Source: Halobacillus mangrovi
Lineage (GTDB): Bacteria > Bacillota > Bacilli > Bacillales > Halobacillaceae
DNA length: 64,000 bases
NCBI RefSeq assembly: GCF_002097535.1
Contig: NZ_CP020772.1
Location: 1,364,001-1,428,000, forward strand
Reading direction: 5' to 3'
In this document: positions 56,712-64,000 of the stretch, one piece after another
Position numbering within the stretch: position 1 is the first letter of the stretch
Layout of the letters: each line of letters begins with the position of its first letter
Notes under the pieces: model-generated
The model's database searches: none
The model's input: the letters and a program-made list of their open reading frames with translations, nothing else
What the model was told of the DNA's origin: nothing
Made by a program: the position numbers and the translations under genes

Positions 56712-58225
56712 ATCTTTCAGAGCTTTTAGCTTATCAATCTCGTAAGTATCCTTCCAAAGAGGGACTTGTCACCCTTGATGATCGTATAACCTACGCTCAG
56801 TGGAATCAAGCTGTCAACCAATTAGCAAAAGCTTTACAACGGTTGGGGGTGAACCAAAACGACAAGGTTGTTATTCATATGTCCAATACGAAAGAGTTTG
56901 TCATTACCTATTTTGCCGTACAGAGAATCAGAGCTGTTGCAGTTCCGATCAACGCAAAATTTGTTTTTGAAGAAGTTTCCTATATATTTAATCATTGTGA
57001 CGGAAAGGTCTTTTTGACAGATGACTTACTCTTTGATCAAGTATCGTCCTTATCAGAAATCTATGATGGTATTTTTATAAAAACGAAAGATTCAGCTGAT
57101 GGATGGCTTGCTTTTGACGAACTGCTTCAAGCAGAAGAATCCTCAGAAGTGGTAAGTGATGCAAATGAGGAAGAGGAAGCCTCTATTCTTTACACCTCCG
57201 GAACAACTGGAAAACCTAAGGGAGTGGTGTTTACACATAAAAACATCTTGGCGGTTGCTTCTATGATGGCTGTAGAGATGGAAATGAAACCCTCAAGCCG
57301 GATGCTTCATATGATGCCGCTCAGTCATTCAGCTCCGCTTCATCTTTTCTTAATCGGCGGTACTTACGTAGGAGCGACCCATGTGCTGGCACCAACGTTC
57401 TCACCAGATTTGTTGTTGGAACTTGTGTCTAAAGAAAGAACGACTCACTTTTTTGGGGCACCTGTTGCTTATTTGATGACGGCCAAGCATCCAAAAGTAA
57501 CAGAAACTGATTTATCATGGATGAAATCCTGGGTATACGGTGGAGCGCCTTTATCACAATCTGAAGTTCAATTCGTCCAGGACCAGCTGGACATCGACCA
57601 TCTGTATTGTGTGTACGGGTTGACAGAAGCTGGTCCAAACGGCACGCTGCTCATGCCTCAGGAGCACGCTTCGAAAGCGGGAAGTATTGGCCAGAGAGCT
57701 GCTTTGAATTGTGAAATCAGACTGGTTGATTCAGAGGGACAGGATGTTAAACCAGGTGAGGTTGGTGAAATCCTTCTTAAAGGTGAAGGGAACATGAAAG
57801 GCTATTATAAGGATGAGGAGCAGACAGAGAAAGCTTTTCGAAACAGATGGCTTTACACAGGGGACATGGCGTTTAAGGACAACGATGGGTTCTTCTGGGT
57901 TGTTGATCGCAAAAAGGACATTATAATTTCTGGTGGGCTCAACATTTATCCACGCGAAACAGAAACGAACCTGTTAGAACACCCTCACATAACAGATGTC
58001 GCTCTAGTCGGGGTGCCCCATCCTGACTGGGGAGAAACGGTCAAAGCCTTCATCATTCAAGACGGGACAATAGAAGATATTGAAGCAGAGTGTCGACAAT
58101 ACTTACATGCACGACTTGCTGATTATAAGATTCCCAGGCTTTATGAGGAAGTGACTGAACTACCAAGAAATGCAACAGGCAAGTTGTTAAAAAACAAGCT
58201 TCGAGAAAAAGCGCGTCAGGTTTAA
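56708..58225 (+). CDS. Acyl-CoA synthetase (AMP-forming)
   Basis: ANL-superfamily ligase that activates a carboxylic acid, probably a fatty acid, with ATP and CoA. The 505-aa protein has motif A3 YTSGTTGKPKGVVFTHKN near residue 161, YGLTEAGPNG near 303, YTGDMAFKDNDGFFWVVDRKKDIII with the conserved Asp and hinge (about 380-405), and the C-terminal catalytic Lys in PRNATGKLLKNKL. ATG 56708 lies within the merR end. With the dehydrogenase downstream it makes a fatty-acid or carboxylate degradation unit. Confidence 0.92.
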   Translation: MNLSELLAYQSRKYPSKEGLVTLDDRITYAQWNQAVNQLAKALQRLGVNQNDKVVIHMSNTKEFVITYFAVQRIRAVAVPINAKFVFEEVSYIFNHCDGKVFLTDDLLFDQVSSLSEIYDGIFIKTKDSADGWLAFDELLQAEESSEVVSDANEEEEASILYTSGTTGKPKGVVFTHKNILAVASMMAVEMEMKPSSRMLHMMPLSHSAPLHLFLIGGTYVGATHVLAPTFSPDLLLELVSKERTTHFFGAPVAYLMTAKHPKVTETDLSWMKSWVYGGAPLSQSEVQFVQDQLDIDHLYCVYGLTEAGPNGTLLMPQEHASKAGSIGQRAALNCEIRLVDSEGQDVKPGEVGEILLKGEGNMKGYYKDEEQTEKAFRNRWLYTGDMAFKDNDGFFWVVDRKKDIIISGGLNIYPRETETNLLEHPHITDVALVGVPHPDWGETVKAFIIQDGTIEDIEAECRQYLHARLADYKIPRLYEEVTELPRNATGKLLKNKLREKARQV

Positions 58226-58235
58226 GGGGGATTCT

Positions 58236-59897
58236 ATGAATTTCTATGAGAGTGATCCAGTGCTGCGTGAGATTTTGGAAGAACAACTGGAGCCATCCTT
58301 ATGGCCATGGGCAGATAAGCAACTCAAGAGCTTCGGGGAGATGTGTGCCAATGAAATTGATGAACGGGCGATTTACACGGATCGAGAAGGACAACCGAAG
58401 CTGATCAAATATAACAAAATGGGAGAAGATATTTCGGAGGTTTGGGTCAATGAAGGATATAAGCAAACGGTAGTAGACACGTACAATCAGGGTATCGTGG
58501 GTTATATTCACAAGACTATCCCTGAGTTAGGAAGAAAAGGAAATTATTTGTATTCGTATGCACAGGGCTATCTTCTGTCGCAGGCTGAGCCAGGCTTTTA
58601 CTGTCCTGTCACTTTAACGATGGCAACGGCTTATTTAATCGATCATTATGCTGATGATCAATTGAAAGAGAAGTATCTTCCCCATGTGTTATCGACTGGT
58701 GAAACAGTCTTGTACGAGGGAGCGACATTTCTGACTGAGCGGCAGGGCGGATCGGACGTGGGAGCTAATGAGGTTAAGGCAGTGCCTGAAGGAAATCACT
58801 ACAAGATCTATGGAGAGAAGTATTTTGCAAGTAACGCGGGAACTTGTGGAGTGGCCATGGTGCTAGCGAGAATAGCAGGTTCAGAAGAAGGCACAAAAGG
58901 GCTCAGTTTATTTCTCGTTCCATGGAGAAACGAGGATCATTCGTTGAACGGCATTCAAATCCGGAGGTTAAAAGATAAGTTAGGGGTGAGGGCAGTCCCT
59001 TCAGCGGAAGTGGAATTCAACGGGGCAGAGGCCTACCTGGTTGGTGAAGCTGATCAAGGATTCTACTATCTGATGGAAGCCCTCAACTTATCTCGTGTCT
59101 GTAATGCTGTTGCCTCCATCGGTATTATGAGACGAGCGTATTCTGAGGCTCACGATTATGCCGGTAAAAGGAGAGCGTTTGGCCACAAGCTGGTCAATTA
59201 TCCGATGATTAAGGATACTTTGGTTCGCATGTCTGTCAAACAAGAAGTTGAATTGCGAACGGTTTTTGATATGATCCAATTCTTTGACGAAGCTGCTCGT
59301 AACCCCTCTACTGAAAAGGAAACGACAACAGCAATGAATCGGCTGAGGATTGCCATTATGAAAAAAGAAACAGCAGAGCAAGCCGTCCACTTTGCGCACG
59401 AATCGCTGGAAATTCACGGAGGTAATGGTTACATCGAGGATTTCGTCACGCCAAGATTATTACGCGATGCTCAAGTATTGACCGTATGGGAGGGGACAGC
59501 CAATATTTTAGGATTGGAAGTACTCCGCTTACTTCATAAATACAAGGCGCATGAGTTTTTCTTTCAGGAAATGACTCAAAGACTTTCATTCGTTCAAGGT
59601 TTATCGAATGAAGTAGAAATGGTGACACAGGAAATCAAAGACTTACGAGAATGGATGAATAGCATCCTGCAAAAAGGTACGGACGCCCAGACATTTTATA
59701 GTAAAAGAATGGCTGAAAGAATGGCAATCTTATACGAATCGGTCGTTGCTTTGGAAGCAGCTGGAAAAGGGGAGCGTCACCGGATCGTAGCGGAACTGTA
59801 CGTTCACCAGGCTTATGCTGACGAAGAGTCTTTGGACCCACCGAAAAGCCTCCAGTATAGCGATGTCATTTTACATGATCATAAAGTGCTAAGTTGA
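58236..59897 (+). CDS. Acyl-CoA dehydrogenase
   Basis: FAD flavoenzyme catalysing the first oxidation step of acyl-CoA degradation. The 553-aa protein is longer than the 380-aa classical form, with an N-terminal extension of about 90 residues and a C-terminal helical domain. Core motifs include CPVTLTMATAYLIDHYA, FLTERQGGSDVGANEV, LNLSRVCNAVASIGI, YAGKRRAFG, EIHGGNGYIEDF and LTVWEGTANILGLEVLR. RBS AAGGGGG, ATG 58236, 10 bp after the synthetase gene. The substrate chain length cannot be told; a bacterial AidB-like or long-chain enzyme is possible. Confidence 0.92.
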   Translation: MNFYESDPVLREILEEQLEPSLWPWADKQLKSFGEMCANEIDERAIYTDREGQPKLIKYNKMGEDISEVWVNEGYKQTVVDTYNQGIVGYIHKTIPELGRKGNYLYSYAQGYLLSQAEPGFYCPVTLTMATAYLIDHYADDQLKEKYLPHVLSTGETVLYEGATFLTERQGGSDVGANEVKAVPEGNHYKIYGEKYFASNAGTCGVAMVLARIAGSEEGTKGLSLFLVPWRNEDHSLNGIQIRRLKDKLGVRAVPSAEVEFNGAEAYLVGEADQGFYYLMEALNLSRVCNAVASIGIMRRAYSEAHDYAGKRRAFGHKLVNYPMIKDTLVRMSVKQEVELRTVFDMIQFFDEAARNPSTEKETTTAMNRLRIAIMKKETAEQAVHFAHESLEIHGGNGYIEDFVTPRLLRDAQVLTVWEGTANILGLEVLRLLHKYKAHEFFFQEMTQRLSFVQGLSNEVEMVTQEIKDLREWMNSILQKGTDAQTFYSKRMAERMAILYESVVALEAAGKGERHRIVAELYVHQAYADEESLDPPKSLQYSDVILHDHKVLS

Positions 59898-59908
59898 CGT
59901 ATCACTTT

Positions 59909-59947
59909 CCGTCTCTGTCGAATGATAAAGCAGAGACGGCTTTTTTA
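59909..59947 (+). terminator. Terminator of the merR-acs-acd operon
   Basis: CCGTCTCTG and CAGAGACGG arms with a 13-nt loop, then CTTTTTT. Confidence 0.82.
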
Positions 59948-60017
59948 TGCAGTTAACCCATTCTAGTCAGACTTTTCTGATATGATAAAAGAGGGGAAAA
60001 CGATGGAAATTTGTAGA

Positions 60018-60059
60018 TTGACGCTATATCTTTATCATGTTAGCATATTAGCAAGCTAA
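60018..60059 (+). promoter_or_regulatory. Promoter and candidate operator of the his operon
   Basis: TTGACG (60018-60023), 17 bp, TAGCAT (60041-60046). Overlapping the -10 is TTAGCATATTAGCAAGCTAA (60040-60059): two TTAGCA direct repeats plus an inverted GCTAA. It could bind a TrpR-family HisR/YerC repressor, which comparative work has proposed for Firmicutes his operons; assignment from memory. Confidence 0.5.
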
Positions 60060-60087
60060 AGGATTTTGTCGAAAGGAATGAATTCCA

Positions 60088-61272
60088 TTGGTAAAACGGT
60101 TAATGTTTGAAAAACCTCTGGGAATGCGAGATACGCTTCCCTTTTTCTATAGGCAAAAAGCAAAAGCAAGAAAGCAACTATCTGAAGCCATCCTTTCCTA
60201 TGGCTATTCATTCATGGATACTCCGCTCATGGAGTACCACGAAACAGTAGGGAGAGTGAGTGCCACCCTGGACCAGCAATTGTTCAAGCTGCTCGATCAG
60301 CAGGGACACACGCTTGTACTGAGGCCAGATATGACAGCCCCGATTGCACGGGTAGCAGCATCACAATTAAAAGAATCAGAGTACCCTTTAAGACTTGCCT
60401 ACGACGGCCCAGTTTTCCGGGCTCAACAGACAGAAGGAGGCAAGCCAGCTCAGTTTGAACAAGTAGGAACAGAATTGATCGGTGATCACTCCGCGTATGC
60501 AGATGCGGAAATTATCGCTCTTCTTGTAGAGTCTTTGCAGCAAACCGGGCTGGATGATTTCGTCATTACCGTGGGGCATATCGGTTATGTGAAAGCTTTC
60601 TTTAGTGATGTATTAGGGGATGATGAAGAAACCATTGAAACCCTCTTGCATTATCTGTATCGCAAAAATTACGTCGGCTATCGGGAGGCAGTGAAAACAC
60701 TGCCAGTCATTGAAGATAAAAAACAAGCCCTTCTTCAGCTACTGTCGCTGAGAGGCGGCGAGGAAATTTTTGAAGCCAGCCGATCACTTGCTAGAAATCA
60801 GTCTTGCATGCAGGCGGTAAACGAGTTGAAACAGTTGCATCGTTTCTTAAAGCAATATGGTGTCGAAAACTATATTCACTTCGATTTGAATTTGATTAGT
60901 CACATGGACTATTACACAGGAATCTTATTTGAAGGCTATGCCCCTCACCTGGGAGCGCTTCTCTGTAACGGTGGACGGTATGATACATTACTTCCTTCTT
61001 TTCAGTTAAATGCATCGGCAACAGGCTTCGCTGTTCATTTGGAAAGACTTGTAGAAGCGTTGAATGAACTTGAGGATGAGGACGAACGAATCGGAATTAT
61101 AGTGGACGATGATTCATTTGCAAAAGGGATGACCAAAGCCAGAGAATTACGAAGACAGGGTCATGCCGTACTCCTGCAGCATATCGATCAGATCCCTGAC
61201 GTTATCGCTTTTCAAAGAGACTTGAATCAAACCTTTAATTATACAAGAGCTGGAGGTGAGCTCAATGAGTAA
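60088..61272 (+). CDS. hisZ: ATP phosphoribosyltransferase regulatory subunit
   Basis: HisZ is a HisRS paralogue that activates the short HisG and mediates histidine feedback. The 394-aa protein has the class II synthetase core: [15 protein letters not shown], motif 2-like [16 protein letters not shown] and [22 protein letters not shown], and GILFEGYAP / NGGRYDTLL later; it lacks the anticodon-binding domain of true HisRS. Start TTG 60088 is placed after GAAAGGA; an ATG at 60103 is the alternative. It heads the his operon. Confidence 0.92.
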   Translation: MVKRLMFEKPLGMRDTLPFFYRQKAKARKQLSEAILSYGYSFMDTPLMEYHETVGRVSATLDQQLFKLLDQQGHTLVLRPDMTAPIARVAASQLKESEYPLRLAYDGPVFRAQQTEGGKPAQFEQVGTELIGDHSAYADAEIIALLVESLQQTGLDDFVITVGHIGYVKAFFSDVLGDDEETIETLLHYLYRKNYVGYREAVKTLPVIEDKKQALLQLLSLRGGEEIFEASRSLARNQSCMQAVNELKQLHRFLKQYGVENYIHFDLNLISHMDYYTGILFEGYAPHLGALLCNGGRYDTLLPSFQLNASATGFAVHLERLVEALNELEDEDERIGIIVDDDSFAKGMTKARELRRQGHAVLLQHIDQIPDVIAFQRDLNQTFNYTRAGGELNE

Positions 61273-61903
61273 ACGTCTCACCATCGCAATGCCGAAAGGC
61301 CGAATTTATGAAGAAGCTGCTGAGCTTATGAAGCAGGCAGGTTATGAATTAGGGGCAGACTTGGAAAAGTCACGCAAGCTCATATTGGAATTTCCTGAGC
61401 AGAACATCCGGGTTATGATGGCAAAGCCGATGGATGTCGTGACCTACGTAGAATACGGAGCAGCGGATATCGGTATCGCAGGAAAAGACGTGTTGCTTGA
61501 GCAGGACCGTGATGTTTATGAAGTCTTGGACTTGAAAATCAGTCCTTGTTACGTAGCAGTTGCGGGGCTTCCTGACCAGCCTCTCAGCCGGATTGCGCCG
61601 AAGATTGCGACCAAATATCCGAAAGTTGCGTCTGATTATTTCCGTGAGCAGGGAGAGCAAATCGAAATTATTCCGTTGAATGGTTCGATTGAACTGGCTC
61701 CGCTGATCGGACTAGCCGATCGGATCGTAGACATCGTATCTACTGGACGAACCCTGAAAGAGAATGGACTTGTAGAGTATGAAAAAATTGAAGATATTAC
61801 TTCACGTTTAATCGTAAATCCGGTTAGTTATCGATTGAAAAGTGAAGAAATTGACCAGATGGTAACGAAATTGAGCCAAGTTATGGAGGAGGGAGAAGCA
61901 TGA
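61265..61903 (+). CDS. hisG: ATP phosphoribosyltransferase, short form
   Basis: Catalyses the first step of histidine synthesis, joining ATP and PRPP. The 212-aa product is the short form that needs HisZ, lacking the C-terminal allosteric domain. Motifs: [45 protein letters not shown], and the PRPP loop [19 protein letters not shown] 61265 lies 8 bp inside the hisZ end, after GGAGGTGA. Overlaps hisD by ATGA. Confidence 0.97.
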   Translation: MSKRLTIAMPKGRIYEEAAELMKQAGYELGADLEKSRKLILEFPEQNIRVMMAKPMDVVTYVEYGAADIGIAGKDVLLEQDRDVYEVLDLKISPCYVAVAGLPDQPLSRIAPKIATKYPKVASDYFREQGEQIEIIPLNGSIELAPLIGLADRIVDIVSTGRTLKENGLVEYEKIEDITSRLIVNPVSYRLKSEEIDQMVTKLSQVMEEGEA

Positions 61904-63174
61904 AGATTGTCACAAAAAGAGACAGAGTCTCTTTGCGACGGCGCGTCGATCAAGGTACGGAAGAACAGCGTGCTATTGTCCAATCCATCCTCGATGATGT
62001 AAAAGCAAATGGTGACAAAGCTGTTCTCGCTTATACAGAGAAATTTGATGCCGTCCAATTGGAAGACTATAAAGTGACGAAAGAAGAGATGGAAGACGCT
62101 TTTGCTTCTGTGGATGGTGAATTCGTAGAGATTTTAGAGGAAGCCGCTGCTAATATTCGTTCGTTTCACCAAAAGCAATCTTCTCAGTCATGGTTTGATA
62201 CCTCAGAAGACGGAACGGTTCTGGGACAAAAAATTACGCCCCTTGAGGCGGCAGGTGTCTACGTTCCGGGTGGTACAGCTGCCTATCCTTCTTCTGTATT
62301 TATGAACGTTATCCCTGCCCAGGTGGCTGGAGTCGAGCGTGTTGTTATGGTAACCCCTCCAGGAAAAGATGGAAAAGTACCAGATGGCGTTCTGTTAGCG
62401 GCTCATATTTTAGGTGTCGCAGACGTGTACAAAGTAGGCGGAGCTCAAGCGATTGCTGCTTTAGCCTATGGAACAGAAACCGTTCCTGCTGTGGATAAGA
62501 TCACAGGTCCAGGAAATGTCTTCGTTGCTTTAGCAAAACGTGAAGTTTTTGGTGATGTAGATATCGATATGATTGCGGGACCAAGCGAAATTGCTGTGCT
62601 TGCAGATGATACGGCAAAAGCTCATGAAGTTGCCGCTGATCTTTTGTCTCAAGCCGAGCATGACGCCCGTTCGTCCAGCGTTCTTGTCACGACAAGCCAA
62701 GCACTTGCAGAAAACGTGCAGACAGAAGTAGAAGACCAACTAAAAAGCCTGCCTCGTGAAGACATCGCAAGAAGAAGTGTAGAAGACTATGGGATGATCA
62801 TTGTTTGCGATACTTGGGAGGAAGCCATTGAGACCGTTAATGAGATCGCTCCCGAACACTTGGAAGTCATCACTGCTGATCCCATACAGGAATTAGGAAA
62901 AATTAAGCATGCGGGTGCAATTTTTCTCGGCCCTTACAGCAGTGAACCTGTAGGTGATTATTTTGCTGGACCAAACCACGTGCTTCCTACCAATGGAACC
63001 GCTCGTTTTTCCAGTCCTTTAAACGTCGATGATTTTGTGAAAAAATCCAGCGTAATCTCTTATAGTGCTCAAGCCTTACAGAAGAATGTAGATAAAATTG
63101 CTCGATTTGCGCGGTTGGAAGGGCTGGAGGCTCACGCTCGCGCAGTCGAAACGCGCAAGGAGCGATGGAAATGA
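61900..63174 (+). CDS. hisD: Histidinol dehydrogenase
   Basis: Zinc-dependent enzyme for the last two steps, histidinol to histidine with two NAD. The 424-aa protein carries [16 protein letters not shown] near residue 122, the [14 protein letters not shown] and [16 protein letters not shown]-site segments, [21 protein letters not shown] with zinc ligands, and the catalytic Glu-His in [14 protein letters not shown] 61900 overlaps the hisG stop. Intact and full length. Confidence 0.97.
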   Translation: MKIVTKRDRVSLRRRVDQGTEEQRAIVQSILDDVKANGDKAVLAYTEKFDAVQLEDYKVTKEEMEDAFASVDGEFVEILEEAAANIRSFHQKQSSQSWFDTSEDGTVLGQKITPLEAAGVYVPGGTAAYPSSVFMNVIPAQVAGVERVVMVTPPGKDGKVPDGVLLAAHILGVADVYKVGGAQAIAALAYGTETVPAVDKITGPGNVFVALAKREVFGDVDIDMIAGPSEIAVLADDTAKAHEVAADLLSQAEHDARSSSVLVTTSQALAENVQTEVEDQLKSLPREDIARRSVEDYGMIIVCDTWEEAIETVNEIAPEHLEVITADPIQELGKIKHAGAIFLGPYSSEPVGDYFAGPNHVLPTNGTARFSSPLNVDDFVKKSSVISYSAQALQKNVDKIARFARLEGLEAHARAVETRKERWK

Positions 63175-63764
63175 CCAAGGAACGAACGGCAGAAATCAAA
63201 CGAAAAACAAGAGAAACGGACATTGAATTAGAGCTTGCGATTGATGGACAGGGAAGCGCTGATCTTGATGTCCAGACTCCTTTTCTTGCTCATATGTTAG
63301 AGCTTTTTTCAAAGCACGGATTGTTTGATCTAAACGTAAGAGGCTATGGTGATGTCGAAGTGGACGACCATCACTTAACGGAAGACATCGGCATTTGTCT
63401 TGGACAGGCCCTGCGTCAAGCCGTAGGAGATAAATATGGGATGAAGCGCTACGGTTCGATGACATTGCCCATGGACGAAACCCTCGTGACCGTGGCTGTT
63501 GACTTGAGTGACCGGCCACATTTGGAATGGAGAGCAGAGCTGCCAAAAGATCGCGTAGGAACTTTTGATACGGAGAATGTGCACGAATTTTTCTGGAAGC
63601 TTGCCGTAGAGGCGCGCATGAATTTACATATTGTGCTGCATCACGGTCACAACACACATCACATCATTGAGGCTATGTTCAAAGCGCTCGCACGGGCTTT
63701 GGATGAAGCGACTCAGATTGATCCGCGTGTTAAAGGAGTACCGAGTACGAAAGGGAGTTTGTAA
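63171..63764 (+). CDS. hisB: Imidazoleglycerol-phosphate dehydratase
   Basis: Manganese enzyme that dehydrates imidazoleglycerol phosphate. The 197-aa monofunctional form has the duplicated metal-binding His motifs: [17 protein letters not shown] near 40, [18 protein letters not shown] near 65, [17 protein letters not shown] near 160, and the C-terminal [11 protein letters not shown] 63171 is chosen because AAGGAG is 8 bp upstream; an ATG at 63165 is too close. Overlaps hisD end by 4 bp. Confidence 0.96.
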   Translation: MTKERTAEIKRKTRETDIELELAIDGQGSADLDVQTPFLAHMLELFSKHGLFDLNVRGYGDVEVDDHHLTEDIGICLGQALRQAVGDKYGMKRYGSMTLPMDETLVTVAVDLSDRPHLEWRAELPKDRVGTFDTENVHEFFWKLAVEARMNLHIVLHHGHNTHHIIEAMFKALARALDEATQIDPRVKGVPSTKGSL

Positions 63765-64000
63765 TGATTGGCATCATTGATTACGGAATGGGTAATTTAT
63801 TCAGTGTTTCAAAAGCTTTAGAGCGATTAGATGTACCTTATAAGATGGGAGACCGCCCTGAGAAGATTGAAGACTGCGATGGTTACATCCTGCCTGGAGT
63901 CGGTGCTTTTCCTGATGCAATGAAAGCTTTGGAAGAACATGGCTTTATCCCTTTTATCAAAGAGAAAGCAGCAATGGGGGTCCCGATCTACGGCATTTGC
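63764..64000 (+). CDS. hisH: Imidazole glycerol phosphate synthase subunit HisH, partial
   Basis: Glutamine amidotransferase subunit that supplies ammonia to HisF. Only the first 79 codons are inside the window: [33 protein letters not shown] with the oxyanion PGVGAF strand, and PIYGIC, whose Cys is likely the catalytic nucleophile at the window edge. ATG 63764 shares one base with the hisB stop (TAATG). The gene runs off the right end. Confidence 0.94.
   Translation, partial: MIGIIDYGMGNLFSVSKALERLDVPYKMGDRPEKIEDCDGYILPGVGAFPDAMKALEEHGFIPFIKEKAAMGVPIYGIC

Overview
The window looks like a chromosome segment of a low-GC Gram-positive of the family Bacillaceae, plausibly a moderately halophilic genus such as Halobacillus. 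This is an inference from gene content, acidic protein composition and gene order, not from a database match. Ribosome binding sites are of the AGGAGG type, GTG and TTG starts are common, intrinsic terminators are abundant, and most genes lie on the + strand. The order tagO / LCP protein / yvyE / degS-degU / degV / comFA-comFC / yvyF-flgM / flagellar genes / hpf / secA / prfB / yvjA / cccB / ftsE / ctpB / minJ ... uvrB-uvrA ... yvlB-yvlD / hprK-lgt-yvoD-ppaX-yvoF / hisZ-G-D-B-H closely follows the Bacillus subtilis region between tagO and the his operon.

Layout. Positions 1-8.6 kb: wall teichoic acid (tagO, LCP ligase), DegS-DegU, DegV and the comF competence genes; comFA carries a frameshift. 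Positions 8.6-13.5 kb: the late flagellar region. yvyF, flgM, fliD, fliS and fliT are intact, but the flgN-flgK-flgL-fliW-csrA-hag interval has collapsed into short fragments of flgK and hag, flaG is broken, and an apparently functional panD sits between the hag and flaG remnants. Positions 13.5-26.4 kb: hpf with a SigB/SigH-like promoter, secA, prfB with its programmed +1 frameshift, an acetyltransferase, galU, yvjA, cccB, ftsE without the usual ftsX, ctpB and minJ. Positions 26.5-35.7 kb: accessory genes, including an EamA transporter, a small membrane protein, a Fur-box-associated siderophore ABC ATPase, a HAD dehalogenase, a membrane hydrolase-like protein, a divergent CtaA-like protein and a SNF2 helicase. 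Positions 36-49.4 kb: prfC, uvrB-uvrA behind a LexA box, bacillithiol deacetylase bshB2, yvlB/yvlD and the hprK operon. Positions 49.4-60 kb: a structured non-coding insertion, the glycerol regulon (glpP, glpF, glpK, glpD) with two candidate GlpP antitermination hairpins, a 21-bp tandem repeat, and a MerR-acyl-CoA synthetase-acyl-CoA dehydrogenase operon. Positions 60 kb to the end: the histidine operon (hisZ-G-D-B-H, running off the window).

Most of the window is conserved housekeeping DNA. I did not find a clear undescribed defence or metabolic system. The unusual signals are reductive or regulatory: the decayed flagellar interval with inserted panD, ftsE lacking ftsX, a frameshifted comFA, a dispersed GC-rich intergenic repeat with at least two or three copies, a cloverleaf-like 116-nt inverted repeat inside a roughly 420-bp non-coding insertion, five exactly phased 21-bp repeats, and a perfect 17-bp palindrome plus leader terminator between the SNF2 gene and prfC.
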